A stretch of DNA of 64,000 nucleotides from CG1-02-35-72 sp045046885 (GCA_045046885.1 JASFYX010000039.1:10708-74707); one strand, 5' to 3'; numbered from the stretch's first letter, positions 42,202-52,207 are shown. Notes: generated by a model from the letters alone, not told the origin. Numbers and translations: made by a program.

Positions 42202-44700
42202 TTATTCTTCGTTTTGATTGTTTTCTTCTTGATTTGTATTTTCGTCATTATTTTCTTCTACTTCTTCTTGCATAACGCGTGCCACAGCTGCAATAGAGTC
42301 GTCTTCTTTAATATTTATGAGTTTCACACCTTGAGTGGCGCGTCCCATAACACGTAAATCTGATACCGCCATACGAATGGTTAAACCAGACTTATTTATT
42401 ATCATTAAATCATCCGTATCCGACACATTTTTAATAGCGACAAGATTACCTGTTTTTTCGGTTACATTAATGGTTTTAACACCTTTACCACCTCTATTGG
42501 TAATTCTGTAATCTTCTACACTAGAACGTTTTCCATAACCATTTGCTGATACAACAAGTACTTCAGAATTTGCATCTTCAATGGCTATCATGCCAATTAC
42601 TTCGTCTTTGTCATTGGCTAATTTAATACCGCGAACACCTGAAGCATTTCTACCCATAGGACGCGATTTACTTTCTTCGAATCTAATAGCTTTACCTGAT
42701 TTGACAGCTAACATAATTTGTGAAGACCCATTGGTTAATTTAGCCTCTAAAAGTTCATCACCTTCTCTAATGGTAATAGCGTTAATACCATTTGTTCTAG
42801 GACGTGAATATTGCTCTAATAAAGTCTTTTTAGTTTGACCTTTTTTAGTAGCCATAACCACATAGTTAGAATTTATATAGTCTTGATCTTTTAAATCTTG
42901 TGTACATATAAAGGCTTTAACTTTATCGTCTGGCTCTATATTTACAAGGTTTTGAATGGCACGTCCTTTAGATGTTTTATTGCCTTCTGGAATTTCGTAA
43001 ACACGCATCCAGAATACTTTACCTTTTTGGGTAAAGAATAACATATATTGATGGTTTGTGGCCACAAAAAGTTGTTCTAAGAAATCTTCATTTCTAGTGG
43101 CAACACCTCTCTGGCCTCTTCCGCCTCTATTTTGCGTTTTATATTCTGATAAATCTGTACGTTTGATATATCCTGCATGAGAAATAGTGATTACAACACT
43201 CGAATCTGGAATCATATCTTCTATACTCAAATCGCCACCGGCATATTCAATAACAGAACGTCTTTCGTCACCATATTTATCTTTTATAGTAATAAGCTCT
43301 TCTTTAATGATATCCATACGTCTAGACTCGTGAGCTAAAATTTCTTTTAAATCAGCAATAGACTTCATAATTTCATCAAACTCTGCTCGTAATTTATCTT
43401 GCTCAAGACCCGTTAACTGACGCAATCTCATTTCTACAATTGCCTTAGCTTGAATTTCACTTAATTCAAACGCTTCAATCAGTTTGCTTTTAGCTTCGTC
43501 TGGGGTTTTAGAACTGCGTATTAAAGCAATTACTTTATCAATATTGTCTGAAGCTATTATGAGTCCCTCTAAGATATGTGCTCGCGCCTCAGCTTTTTTG
43601 AGTTCAAATTTTGTACGTCTTACAACGACATCATGTCTGTGATTTACAAAATGTTTAATCAAATCTTTTAAGTTTAACATCTCAGGTCTTCCGTTGACCA
43701 ATGCTATGTTGTTTACGCTAAAAGATGTTTGTAAACTTGTGTATTTATAAAGCTTGTTAAGGACGATATTAGGAATGGCATCACGTTTTAAAACGTAAAC
43801 AATACGCATACCATTTCTATCAGACTCATCGCGAATAGAAGCTATTCCTTCAAGTTTTTTATCGTTAACCATATCAGCAGTTTTCTTAATCATATCTGCT
43901 TTATTAATTTGATATGGAATTTCTGAAACAATTATACAATCACGTCCTTGAACTTCTTCAAAGGATGTTTTTGCACGCATAACTATTCTGCCTCGTCCTG
44001 TTAAAAAAGCATCTCTTACACCTTCATAGCCATAAATAGTACCACCTGTTGGAAAATCTGGCGCTTTTATAAACTGCATCAACTCTTCTATAGTAATTTC
44101 ATTATTATCTATATAAGCAGAAATGCCATTTATAACTTCAGATAAATTATGAGGAGGCATATTTGTAGCCATCCCAACAGCAATACCCGAAGCACCATTT
44201 ACGAGCAAACCAGGAATACGTGAAGGCAATACTGTGGGTTCTTTTAAAGTATCATCAAAATTTAAGCGGTGATCAACAGTATCTTTATCAATATCTGCCA
44301 ACATATCTTCAGATATCTTGCGCATTTTAACTTCGGTATAACGCATAGCCGCAGGACTATCGCCATCTACAGAGCCAAAGTTACCTTGACCGTCAACTAA
44401 TTGATAACGCATACTCCACTCTTGCGCCATTCTTACCATAGCATCATAAACAGAAGTATCACCGTGTGGATGATATTTACCTAAAACTTCCCCTACAATA
44501 CGTGCCGATTTTTTATAACTACCAGTAGCTCTAACTCCTAATTCGTGCATACCAAATAAAACGCGTCTATGAACGGGTTTTAAACCATCTCTAACATCTG
44601 GTAAGGCTCTCGAAACAATTACAGACATAGAATAATCTATGTATGAAGATTTCATTTCATCTTCAATAATAATAGGAATTACTTTTTCTCCATCTGCCAT
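42202..44700 (-). CDS. gyrA: DNA gyrase subunit A
   Basis: An 832-residue type II topoisomerase subunit that breaks and rejoins DNA during negative supercoiling. The catalytic tyrosine is Y121 in AAMRYTEVKM. The quinolone-determining region reads HPHGDTSVYDAMVRMAQEW, with T82 and D86 at the positions of E. coli S83 and D87; Thr is the normal residue in flavobacteria, so this does not show resistance. The C-terminal beta-pinwheel has a GyrA-box-like NRGGKGV motif and ends in an acidic tail of about 20 Glu/Asn/Asp residues. The start is MADGEKVIPIIIEDEM. Followed by a TPR gene. Confidence 0.97.
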   Translation of the reverse strand: MADGEKVIPIIIEDEMKSSYIDYSMSVIVSRALPDVRDGLKPVHRRVLFGMHELGVRATGSYKKSARIVGEVLGKYHPHGDTSVYDAMVRMAQEWSMRYQLVDGQGNFGSVDGDSPAAMRYTEVKMRKISEDMLADIDKDTVDHRLNFDDTLKEPTVLPSRIPGLLVNGASGIAVGMATNMPPHNLSEVINGISAYIDNNEITIEELMQFIKAPDFPTGGTIYGYEGVRDAFLTGRGRIVMRAKTSFEEVQGRDCIIVSEIPYQINKADMIKKTADMVNDKKLEGIASIRDESDRNGMRIVYVLKRDAIPNIVLNKLYKYTSLQTSFSVNNIALVNGRPEMLNLKDLIKHFVNHRHDVVVRRTKFELKKAEARAHILEGLIIASDNIDKVIALIRSSKTPDEAKSKLIEAFELSEIQAKAIVEMRLRQLTGLEQDKLRAEFDEIMKSIADLKEILAHESRRMDIIKEELITIKDKYGDERRSVIEYAGGDLSIEDMIPDSSVVITISHAGYIKRTDLSEYKTQNRGGRGQRGVATRNEDFLEQLFVATNHQYMLFFTQKGKVFWMRVYEIPEGNKTSKGRAIQNLVNIEPDDKVKAFICTQDLKDQDYINSNYVVMATKKGQTKKTLLEQYSRPRTNGINAITIREGDELLEAKLTNGSSQIMLAVKSGKAIRFEESKSRPMGRNASGVRGIKLANDKDEVIGMIAIEDANSEVLVVSANGYGKRSSVEDYRITNRGGKGVKTINVTEKTGNLVAIKNVSDTDDLMIINKSGLTIRMAVSDLRVMGRATQGVKLINIKEDDSIAAVARVMQEEVEENNDENTNQEENNQNEE

Positions 44701-44854
44701 AAATTTTATTATTTTTATATTAAATTACAAACACGCAATATACAACAAATAGCACTTTTTTTAAAGCAATTATAACTTCTTTTTTTACTAAATGTTATTA
44801 ACAATTAATACGATATTTTAACAATTTTATAAGATTTAACTGCCATTTAAGCTT

Positions 44855-44862
44855 TATTTTTG
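44855..44862 (+). promoter_or_regulatory. -7 box of clpC
   Basis: TATTTTTG matches TAnnTTTG, 70 bases upstream of the clpC ATG at 44933, in the divergent gyrA-clpC spacer. Confidence 0.4.
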
Positions 44863-44932
44863 TATTCGGTCTGATATTTGTAATGTTAAACCAAAAAAAT
44901 CTACTATTTTTACCTAAACAAAGTATAACCCT

Positions 44933-47473
44933 ATGGATGATAATTTTTCGCCAAAAGTAAAAGATGTTATCGCTTACAGTAAAGAAGAAGCTTTACGGTT
45001 AGGTCATGATTATATTGGCACAGAGCACCTAATTTTAGGTATTCTAAGGAAAAATGACGGAGAAGCTATTGATATTTTAAACGCTCTTGAAGTCGATTTA
45101 AAATACCTTAGACAACAAATTGAAAAACTAAATGCCAACGATATTGTTTTTAAAGAAGGTCTGACAAAGAAGAGTTTGCATCTTACAAAACAAGCTGAAA
45201 AAGCATTGAAAACCACTTTCTTAGAAGCTAAATTGTATAAAAATGACGCCATAAGTACAGCACATCTTTTGTTGTGTGTTTTGCGAAATGAGTCAGATCC
45301 TACCACAAAAATAATGCACAGTTTAGAGATAGATTACAATGAAGTAAAAGCGATGTTTTTACAATATTTTAATCAGAGTACTGGCGAAAGTGAAGAATTC
45401 TCTTCTCCAAAAGCAGAATTACCTTCAGATGAGTTTGGTGATTCTAAAGAAAACCCATTTGAAAATCCAAAATCAGCAGCAGCTAAAAAAACCAAAACAC
45501 CCGTTTTAGATAATTTTGGACGCGATTTGACAGTTATGGCAGAGAATGGCAAATTAGATGCCGTTGTGGGACGTCAAAAAGAAATAGAACGTGTTTCACA
45601 AATTTTAAGTCGTCGTAAAAAAAATAATCCGCTTTTAATTGGCGAACCAGGTGTTGGTAAATCGGCTATAGCCGAAGGATTGGCATTGCGTATCATTCAA
45701 AGAAAAGTTTCGCGCATATTATTCAACAAACGCATTGTTTCTCTTGATTTGGCGAGTTTAGTAGCCGGCACAAAATACAGAGGTCAGTTCGAAGAGCGTA
45801 TGAAAGCGCTTATGAACGAGTTAGAAAAAAATGAAGATATCATTTTGTTTATAGACGAAATACACACAATTGTGGGTGCTGGTGGTGCGACAGGTTCTTT
45901 AGACGCTTCAAATATGTTTAAACCTGCTCTAGCGCGAGGCGAAATACAATGTATTGGGGCGACAACACTCGATGAGTTTAGACAAAATATTGAAAAAGAT
46001 GGGGCGCTGGAACGCCGTTTCCAGAAAATTATTGTTGAGCCTACTTCTGTAGATGAAACCATAGAAATCTTACAAAACATCAAAATTAAATACGAAGACC
46101 ATCATAATGTGCAATATACAGACGAAGCCATAAAAGCGTGTGTCAAACTGACAAACAGATATATGACTGATAGGTTTTTACCAGACAAAGCCATTGATGC
46201 TTTAGATGAATCTGGCTCTAGAATTCACATTACAAATATTGTGGTTCCAGATCAAATTGTCAGTTTAGAAAAACAATTAGAAGAAGTTAGAACTCTCAAA
46301 AATAATGTCGTTAAGAGTCAGAAATTTGAAGAAGCTGCAAAACTTAGAGATGACGAAAAAAACATTGAAAAAGAACTCTTAAGAGAGCAATATAAATGGG
46401 AAGAACAGAGTAAACTCAATCGCGAAGTTGTTACAGAAGACAATGTGGCCGAAGTCGTTTCTATGATGACAGGTATTCCTGTAAATCGTGTCGCTCAAGT
46501 AGAAAGTTTGCGTCTAGCCGATTTAAACAAGCACATCGAAGCTAAAGTTATTGGTCAAAGAGAAGCTGTAGAAAAAGTTGTAAAAGCTATTCAGCGTAAC
46601 CGCGTAGGCCTTAAAGACCCAGATAAACCTATTGGTAGTTTTATATTTTTAGGTCAGACTGGTGTTGGCAAAACACAATTGGCTAAAATTTTGGCTTCAG
46701 AATTATTCGATTCCGAAGAAGCTTTGGTACGTATTGATATGAGCGAGTATATGGAAAAATTTGCCATAACACGTTTAATTGGTTCTCCTCCGGGATATGT
46801 AGGTTATGAAGAAGGGGGACAATTAACCGAAAAAATAAGACGTAAACCTTACGCAGTAGTTCTTTTAGATGAGATTGAAAAAGCCCATCCAGATGTTTTT
46901 AATATGCTTTTGCAAGTTTTAGACGATGGTTTTTTAACCGATAGTTTAGGACGTAAAATTGACTTTAGAAATACAATTATCATAATGACATCTAATATTG
47001 GCTCACGTCAATTGAAAGATTTCGGTCAAGGCGTTGGCTTTGGAACATCAGCAAAAAAAGAACAAGAAAGTGCCTATGCTAAAAGTGTCATAGAAAATGC
47101 GCTTAAAAAGACTTTTGCCCCTGAATTTTTAAATAGAATTGATGATGTCGTTGTATTCAACAGTCTTGATAAAAAAGATATTCATAAAATAATTGACATA
47201 GAATTAAAAAAATTGCTCTTACGTATAACCGATTTGGGATATACCTTAAATCTAAGCAAGAAAGCGAAAGATTTTATTGTAGATAAAGGCTTTGATAAAC
47301 AATATGGTGCGCGTCCGTTAAAACGGGCTATCCAAAAATATATTGAAGATGCTTTGGCTACAGAAATTGTCAATGCTAATTTAGCCGAAGGTGATAAAAT
47401 TACGATGGATTTAAACAGCAAAACACAAGAATTATTTATTGAAATTAGTAAAACAAAAACCACAAAAAATTAA
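44933..47473 (+). CDS. clpC: ATP-dependent Clp protease ATP-binding subunit ClpC
   Basis: An 846-residue AAA+ unfoldase feeding the ClpP protease. The N-domain has two Clp-N repeats (VKDVIAYSKEEALRLGHDYI and LTKQAEKALKTTFLEAKLYK). The first AAA module has Walker A GEPGVGKSA and Walker B ILFIDEIHTIVGAGG. A coiled-coil middle domain with UVR-like FEEAAKLRDDE follows, then the second AAA module with GQTGVGKTQLAK, VLLDEIEKAHPD and the sensor region GARPLKRAIQ. The middle domain length points to ClpC rather than ClpA or ClpB. The next gene starts three bases after the stop codon. Confidence 0.96.
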   Translation: MDDNFSPKVKDVIAYSKEEALRLGHDYIGTEHLILGILRKNDGEAIDILNALEVDLKYLRQQIEKLNANDIVFKEGLTKKSLHLTKQAEKALKTTFLEAKLYKNDAISTAHLLLCVLRNESDPTTKIMHSLEIDYNEVKAMFLQYFNQSTGESEEFSSPKAELPSDEFGDSKENPFENPKSAAAKKTKTPVLDNFGRDLTVMAENGKLDAVVGRQKEIERVSQILSRRKKNNPLLIGEPGVGKSAIAEGLALRIIQRKVSRILFNKRIVSLDLASLVAGTKYRGQFEERMKALMNELEKNEDIILFIDEIHTIVGAGGATGSLDASNMFKPALARGEIQCIGATTLDEFRQNIEKDGALERRFQKIIVEPTSVDETIEILQNIKIKYEDHHNVQYTDEAIKACVKLTNRYMTDRFLPDKAIDALDESGSRIHITNIVVPDQIVSLEKQLEEVRTLKNNVVKSQKFEEAAKLRDDEKNIEKELLREQYKWEEQSKLNREVVTEDNVAEVVSMMTGIPVNRVAQVESLRLADLNKHIEAKVIGQREAVEKVVKAIQRNRVGLKDPDKPIGSFIFLGQTGVGKTQLAKILASELFDSEEALVRIDMSEYMEKFAITRLIGSPPGYVGYEEGGQLTEKIRRKPYAVVLLDEIEKAHPDVFNMLLQVLDDGFLTDSLGRKIDFRNTIIIMTSNIGSRQLKDFGQGVGFGTSAKKEQESAYAKSVIENALKKTFAPEFLNRIDDVVVFNSLDKKDIHKIIDIELKKLLLRITDLGYTLNLSKKAKDFIVDKGFDKQYGARPLKRAIQKYIEDALATEIVNANLAEGDKITMDLNSKTQELFIEISKTKTTKN

Positions 47474-47475
47474 AT

Positions 47476-48063
47476 ATGAGACTTCTTTTTAGTATCTCAA
47501 TTCTAGCGCTTGGCATGATGCCCATGAGAGCACAAGAAGTTTTGAGCAATGAAAATCAGATTATTGCAGCAACGCAAATAATCCCAGAAAATGAGCAAGC
47601 CAATGCAACTGTTTGGGGTTACAATTCAAAAGGCGATTTAAAAGTCTTGAGAAAAGGAACAGGTAATTTTGTTTGTCTGTCTAATAATCCTAAAAGTAAA
47701 TCGTTCAGCGTAGCTTGTTATCACAAAGATTTAGAGCCTATGATGGCTAGAGGACGTGCTTTAAAAAAAGAGGGTAAAAACAGAAAAGAAATAGAAGCTA
47801 TTAGAGCAGCCGAATCTAAAGCAGGTGCTTTAAAATTACCCACACATCCTAGTACATTATATGTTTTATACGGACAAAAAGCGCATTTTAACAAGGTCTC
47901 TAAAAAAATAGAAAATGGACATATAAGATATGTGGTTTATATTCCTTGGGCAACTGCCGAAACAACTGGCTTGTCTCCTACACCACAAGTACCAGGTGGT
48001 CCTTGGATTATGTTTCCTGGCACTTATAAAGCACATATAATGATAACACCTCCATCAAAATAA
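47476..48063 (+). CDS. Secreted hypothetical protein
   Basis: A 195-residue protein with a short signal peptide (RLLFSISILALGMMPMRAQ). The mature part includes VLRKGTGNFVCLSNNPKSKS and SVACYHKDLEPMMARGRALK, with two cysteines about 13 apart. A Pro/Gly-rich end reads GGPWIMFPGTYKAHIMITPP. I do not recognise the family. It sits three bases after clpC and two before an LprI-like gene, so it is probably part of that operon. Confidence 0.55.
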   Translation: MRLLFSISILALGMMPMRAQEVLSNENQIIAATQIIPENEQANATVWGYNSKGDLKVLRKGTGNFVCLSNNPKSKSFSVACYHKDLEPMMARGRALKKEGKNRKEIEAIRAAESKAGALKLPTHPSTLYVLYGQKAHFNKVSKKIENGHIRYVVYIPWATAETTGLSPTPQVPGGPWIMFPGTYKAHIMITPPSK

Positions 48064-48064
48064 G

Positions 48065-48499
48065 ATGCATATATTTTTGATAAGACTGAGTTTATTGAAT
48101 ATTTTTTTAGGATTTTACACTGTTCAATCTCAAAATTTAAATATAAAATCCTGTGATAGTTTACCCACGCAAAAAGAGATAAATGCGTGTGTTTTTAAAG
48201 TTTACAATTCATCGCAAACTAACTTAAATAAAGCTTATAAATTATTTCTCAAAAAGCTCGACAATAAAATAAAAACCAATGACAAACTTATAGCAGAAAA
48301 AAGTAAGTCTTTAAAATTATTTTTAAAAGAAGCACAAATGCATTGGATTTTAGCTAGAGATTATAATGCACAAGCCAAATCATCGTTTGAATTATCGCCT
48401 TTAAAGGCCGATTATGCCTTTTACAAAAGCAAGACTTTAGAAAGCCTCAATCGCATAGAATATCTTTCACGTTTAGCCGACAGTTTAAATCTAAAGTAA
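48065..48499 (+). CDS. LprI-like (DUF1311) secreted protein
   Basis: A 144-residue protein with a signal peptide (LSLLNIFLGFYTVQSQ) and the DUF1311/LprI pattern: SCDSLPTQKEINACVFKVYN, LNKAYKLFLKKLDNKI and LKEAQMHWILARDYNAQA. LprI of Mycobacterium inhibits lysozyme; other members are uncharacterised. The last conserved Cys of the family is missing, so one disulfide may be absent. It starts one base after the upstream stop codon. Confidence 0.75.
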   Translation: MHIFLIRLSLLNIFLGFYTVQSQNLNIKSCDSLPTQKEINACVFKVYNSSQTNLNKAYKLFLKKLDNKIKTNDKLIAEKSKSLKLFLKEAQMHWILARDYNAQAKSSFELSPLKADYAFYKSKTLESLNRIEYLSRLADSLNLK

Positions 48500-48523
48500 T
48501 TTTTACCAACTTCAATTATTCAC

Positions 48524-48531
48524 TACATTTG
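48524..48531 (+). promoter_or_regulatory. -7 box of smpB
   Basis: TACATTTG matches TAnnTTTG and ends five bases before the ATG at 48537, the same close spacing as at the cyclophilin gene; the transcript may be leaderless. Confidence 0.45.
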
Positions 48532-48536
48532 TCACT

Positions 48537-48998
48537 ATGCAAAAGAGAATAAATATTCAGAACAAAAAAGCCCGTTTTGAATACGAAATAATAGATAAAT
48601 ACACTGCTGGCATACAACTTACCGGAACCGAAATTAAATCTATTCGCTTGAGCAAAGCGCGTATAACTGAAAGCTTTTGCGAGTTTAATGAAAAAGGCGA
48701 ATTATTTGTCATAAATATGTTTATTGAAGAATATCTTTATGGCCATTCTTACAATCATAAACCCAAAAGCGAGCGCCGTTTGCTCTTGCAAAAGCGCGAG
48801 CTCAAAAAATTAGAAAAACAAGTTAAAAATGTAGGGCTTACCATTGTACCATTACGCCTTTTCCTTACCGATAAAGGATGGGCAAAAATTGACATTGCTT
48901 TGTGTAAAGGTAAAAAGACATACGACAAGCGGGAAGTTATAAAAGACCGCGATAACAAACGCGACCTAGCCCGTGTTAAAAAGGAATTCAAAAAGTGA
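48537..48998 (+). CDS. smpB: SsrA-binding protein
   Basis: A 153-residue protein of normal length with the SmpB pattern: INIQNKKARFEYEIIDKYTAG, LTGTEIKSIRLSKARI, HKPKSERRLLLQKRELKKL and the basic tail KKTYDKREVIKDRDNKRDLA. It escorts tmRNA to stalled ribosomes for trans-translation. The downstream prenyltransferase starts at a GTG that overlaps the last codons. Confidence 0.96.
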   Translation: MQKRINIQNKKARFEYEIIDKYTAGIQLTGTEIKSIRLSKARITESFCEFNEKGELFVINMFIEEYLYGHSYNHKPKSERRLLLQKRELKKLEKQVKNVGLTIVPLRLFLTDKGWAKIDIALCKGKKTYDKREVIKDRDNKRDLARVKKEFKK

Positions 48999-49912
48999 TA
49001 CCTGCCTTTTTTAAACTCATACGTGTTAAAAACTTAGCCATTATAGCTTTTTGTCAGATTCTATTTAAATATTTTTTTATAAACAAAAGTGGTGTCGATT
49101 TTCAACTCACAAATTTTTATTTTTTGATATTGTTATTTGCCCTTCTCTTTATTGCTGCTGCTGGTTATATTATAAATGATATTTACGATTTAGAATCAGA
49201 TAAAATTAACAAACCAAAAGAGCTTGTAATCGGTAAACATATTTCTGAAAAGCTGGCTATGAGATTTTATATATTATTCAATTTTATAGGTTTGGGATTG
49301 GCTACTTTTTTGTCCTATAAAATTAATCATTTAAATTTTGGTTCACTCTTTTTATTATTGGCTTTTGGCTTGTTAAAATATTCGCAATCTTGGAAGAAAA
49401 TATTTATTTTAAAAAACGTAATTGTAGCTCTTTTAGTCAGTTTAAGTATTTTAATATTAGGTATATATGACGTATATGCTCCTATAAATATTTCGAATGC
49501 ACCGCAACAATTAGCAATATTAAGTATTATTTTCGATTATTTTTTATTTGCCTTTCTCGTCAATATTATTAGAGAAGTAATTAAAGATATTGAAGACGAA
49601 ATTGGCGACAAAAAGCGTCAAACAAAATCGCTTATTTCTGTATTGGGTTTAAAAAATACACGCACTGTTTTAATTTTTCTTAACAGTCTTTTAGTCGTAG
49701 CAATTGCCTATTATGCCACGGCTTATTTTAGATATAACAATTTAGCATTTCTCTACATGATTTCTTTGGTCTTTTTACCGAGTCTTATTTATTATATATT
49801 CTTTATAAAAGCCAAAACTATAACTAACTACACATCGCTTACACGTCTTTTAAAATTAATTATGATTTTTGGTATTGGTTCTATTGCCGTAATAAGTATT
49901 TTAAACACCTAA
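48995..49912 (+). CDS. UbiA-family prenyltransferase
   Basis: A 305-residue membrane enzyme with about eight hydrophobic helices. The first Asp-rich motif is IINDIYDLESDKINKP near residues 56-71, and the second is IREVIKDIEDEIGDKKRQTK near 190-209; both bind Mg2+ and the prenyl diphosphate. It transfers an isoprenoid chain to an aromatic or glycerol-phosphate acceptor. Which quinone or lipid it makes is not visible. The start is GTG 48995, overlapping the end of smpB by four bases; the Maf gene follows at three bases. Confidence 0.88.
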   Translation: MIPAFFKLIRVKNLAIIAFCQILFKYFFINKSGVDFQLTNFYFLILLFALLFIAAAGYIINDIYDLESDKINKPKELVIGKHISEKLAMRFYILFNFIGLGLATFLSYKINHLNFGSLFLLLAFGLLKYSQSWKKIFILKNVIVALLVSLSILILGIYDVYAPINISNAPQQLAILSIIFDYFLFAFLVNIIREVIKDIEDEIGDKKRQTKSLISVLGLKNTRTVLIFLNSLLVVAIAYYATAYFRYNNLAFLYMISLVFLPSLIYYIFFIKAKTITNYTSLTRLLKLIMIFGIGSIAVISILNT

Positions 49913-49915
49913 CAA

Positions 49916-50494
49916 ATGAAATTAAAATCACTCGAAAATAAAAATATTATTTTGGCATCGGGTTCTCCCCGACGTCAGAATTTTTTGAAGGAATTGGGCT
50001 TAGACTTTAAAATTCAGCTAAAAGAAGTAGAAGAAAATTATCCCAAGTATTTAAAAAAAGAAGCCATTACCAATTATTTAGCACTTGAAAAGGCAAACGC
50101 TTTTAAAGATTTAGAAATAAATGACATCCTCATTACCGCAGATACTATTGTGTGGTTTAAAAATAAAGCTTTAGAAAAGCCAAAAGATGCCACAGAAGCC
50201 AGAGAAATGTTAGAAAAGCTATCAGGTAAGAAACACCTGGTTATTACATCATTTTGTCTAAAAAGCAAAGAGAAAGAAAAAGTTTTTAACTGTATCACTA
50301 AAGTTTATTTCAATAAATTAACGCCCCAAATAATTGATTATTACATAACTAATTACAGTCCGTATGACAAAGCCGGTGCTTATGGCATACAAGAATGGAT
50401 AGGCTATATTGGTGTTAAAAAAATAAAAGGAAGCTATTTTAATGTCATGGGATTCCCTGTTCATAAATTTTATAAAGAATTGCTCAGATTCTAA
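49916..50494 (+). CDS. Maf-like nucleotide pyrophosphatase
   Basis: A 192-residue Maf/HAM1-fold protein with the N-terminal signature LASGSPRRQNFLKELGL and ADTIVWFKNKALEKPKDA in the middle. The conserved YDKAGAYGIQEW follows, then KIKGSYFNVMGFPVHKFY at the end. Maf proteins hydrolyse non-canonical or UTP/dTTP nucleotides to the monophosphate. Normal length; three bases after the prenyltransferase gene. Confidence 0.92.
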   Translation: MKLKSLENKNIILASGSPRRQNFLKELGLDFKIQLKEVEENYPKYLKKEAITNYLALEKANAFKDLEINDILITADTIVWFKNKALEKPKDATEAREMLEKLSGKKHLVITSFCLKSKEKEKVFNCITKVYFNKLTPQIIDYYITNYSPYDKAGAYGIQEWIGYIGVKKIKGSYFNVMGFPVHKFYKELLRF

Positions 50495-50514
50495 CAGTTG
50501 CGCATTTTAATTTC

Positions 50515-50522
50515 TATTTTTG
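50515..50522 (+). promoter_or_regulatory. -7 box of the transketolase C-half gene
   Basis: TATTTTTG matches TAnnTTTG, 20 bases before the ATG at 50543, so this half-gene has its own promoter and is not dependent on the maf operon. Confidence 0.45.
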
Positions 50523-50542
50523 CCTAAATTCTAATTATCAAG

Positions 50543-51496
50543 ATGAAAAAATACACTTTTACAGAAAAAAAAGATACCCGATCTGGATTTGGCGCTGGCC
50601 TTTCTGAATTGGGAAAAACCCATAAAAATGTCGTGGCGCTTTGTGCCGATTTAACAGGCTCGTTAAAAATGGACGATTTTGCCAAAAATTATCCCGATCG
50701 TTTTTTCCAAACAGGCATTGCCGAAGCCAATATGATTGGTATGGCAGCTGGTTTAACTATTGGTGGAAAGATTCCGTTTACAGGAACCTTTGCCAACTTT
50801 TCTACCGGGCGTGTTTACGATCAAATCCGCCAAGCAGTAGCTTATTCTGGTAAAAATGTAAAAATTTGTGCATCACATGCCGGACTTACTTTAGGGGAGG
50901 ATGGGGCGACACACCAAATATTAGAAGATTTAGGCTTGATGAAAATGCTGCCGGGTATGACGGTTATAAATACCTGTGATTACAACCAGACAAAAGCCGC
51001 TACAATAGCCATAGCCAATTATGACGGCCCTGTTTATTTGCGTTTTGGCCGTCCTAAAGTACCTGTATTTACACCCGATAATCAAAATTTTGAAATTGGA
51101 AAAGCTGTTAAATTGACTGAAGGAAAAGATGTTACTATCGTCGCTACGGGTCATTTAGTTTGGGAAGCTTTACAAGCATCAGAAGTATTAGAAAAAGAAG
51201 GCATAAGTGCCGAAGTAATCAATATTCACACAATTAAACCATTGGATGACAATGCTATTTTAGCCTCTGTGTTAAATACAAAATGTATTGTTACTGCCGA
51301 AGAGCACAACGTTTTAGGCGGTTTGGGCGAAAGTGTATCACGTGTTTTGGCACAAAATTTGCCAGTACCACAAGAGTTTGTTGCCGTACAAGACAGTTTT
51401 GGAGAATCGGGCACACCAAATCAGTTAATGGATAAGTATAATTTAAACAGTACTTCTATTGTTGCTGCCGCCAAAAAAGTTATTGCTCGAAAATAA
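50543..51496 (+). CDS. Transketolase C-terminal half (pyrimidine-binding and C domains)
   Basis: A 317-residue half-transketolase. The pyrimidine-binding domain shows CADLTGSLKMDDFAKNYPDR, FQTGIAEANMIGMAAGLTIG, where the Glu activates ThDP, and ASHAGLTLGEDGATHQILED. The C-domain shows AEVINIHTIKPLD and TAEEHNVLGGLGESVSRVLA. The ThDP diphosphate-binding half is encoded separately at 60316-61161 on the other strand, about 9 kb away. Together they would form one transketolase of the non-oxidative pentose phosphate pathway; split transketolases are known in several phyla. Confidence 0.93.
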   Translation: MKKYTFTEKKDTRSGFGAGLSELGKTHKNVVALCADLTGSLKMDDFAKNYPDRFFQTGIAEANMIGMAAGLTIGGKIPFTGTFANFSTGRVYDQIRQAVAYSGKNVKICASHAGLTLGEDGATHQILEDLGLMKMLPGMTVINTCDYNQTKAATIAIANYDGPVYLRFGRPKVPVFTPDNQNFEIGKAVKLTEGKDVTIVATGHLVWEALQASEVLEKEGISAEVINIHTIKPLDDNAILASVLNTKCIVTAEEHNVLGGLGESVSRVLAQNLPVPQEFVAVQDSFGESGTPNQLMDKYNLNSTSIVAAAKKVIARK

Positions 51497-51535
51497 ATTA
51501 AACTAAAAAACGTTTAAAATAAAAATCAATCAATT

Positions 51536-52150
51536 ATGAAAAAACAAATTTTAATCTTAGCTCTTAGCCTTATAAGTGTTACTGTATTTTCTCAAGCCAA
51601 GTTTGGCATTAAAGGGGGTATGAACTACAATTTTGCTGGTAACATTACCGAAGTTGTCAATGCAGCTGGAGGCGGTATAACCGATATAACACATGGTTCT
51701 AAAGATAAAGCCGGCTTCCATTTTGGAATTTGGAGTCGTTTTAAATTAGCAGGTTTCAATTTAAGACCAGAACTGGTATATACAGAAATTAGAAACCAAT
51801 ATCAATTTGATGCCACATCTACAAATCTTAAAACTAAAAAAATAGACATTCCTGTTTTATTAGATAAAAAAATCTTGGGACCCTTGCATATTTTTGGAGG
51901 TCCTTCGTTTCAGTATATTTTAAAATCAGATTTTAAAACCAGTGATGTTGGCAATATCGATTTTAACAAGTTTTCTTTAGGTACACAAGTAGGTTTGAGT
52001 TTAGATTTAGGTAATTTTGGCGTAGATGCCCGTTGGGAAAAAGGGTTTTCAAACAATCTGAATGCTATTCTCATATCTTCTTTAACCAATCTGAATTTAG
52101 ACAACAGACCCAATCAAATAATATTTAGTGTTTCTTATAATTTATTGTAA
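51536..52150 (+). CDS. Small outer-membrane beta-barrel (porin-family) protein
   Basis: A 204-residue protein with a signal peptide (KKQILILALSLISVTVFSQ) and the pattern of the OMP_b-brl_2 family: AKFGIKGGMNYNFAG near the start of the mature protein, GFHFGIWSRFKLAGFNLRPE, LHIFGGPSFQYIL, and terminal strand NQIIFSVSYNLL ending in a hydrophobic residue. Probably an eight- to ten-strand barrel; cargo unknown. A strong terminator follows. Confidence 0.85.
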   Translation: MKKQILILALSLISVTVFSQAKFGIKGGMNYNFAGNITEVVNAAGGGITDITHGSKDKAGFHFGIWSRFKLAGFNLRPELVYTEIRNQYQFDATSTNLKTKKIDIPVLLDKKILGPLHIFGGPSFQYILKSDFKTSDVGNIDFNKFSLGTQVGLSLDLGNFGVDARWEKGFSNNLNAILISSLTNLNLDNRPNQIIFSVSYNLL

Positions 52151-52166
52151 GTCCTCAAATCTTTTT

Positions 52167-52207
52167 AAAACAAAAAACGCACCTTTTTAAGGTGCGTTTT
52201 TTGTTTT
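52167..52207. terminator. Perfect 19-bp bidirectional terminator
   Basis: AAAACAAAAAACGCACCTT and its exact reverse complement flank a 3-base loop. The GC core ACGCACC with A/T runs on both sides serves the convergent porin and FKBP genes. Confidence 0.9.

Noticed and set aside
42202..44700. Quinolone-resistance mutation in gyrA (Thr at position 82)
   Set aside because: Thr82 is the normal residue in flavobacterial GyrA, and D86 is unchanged; the sequence gives no evidence of resistance.
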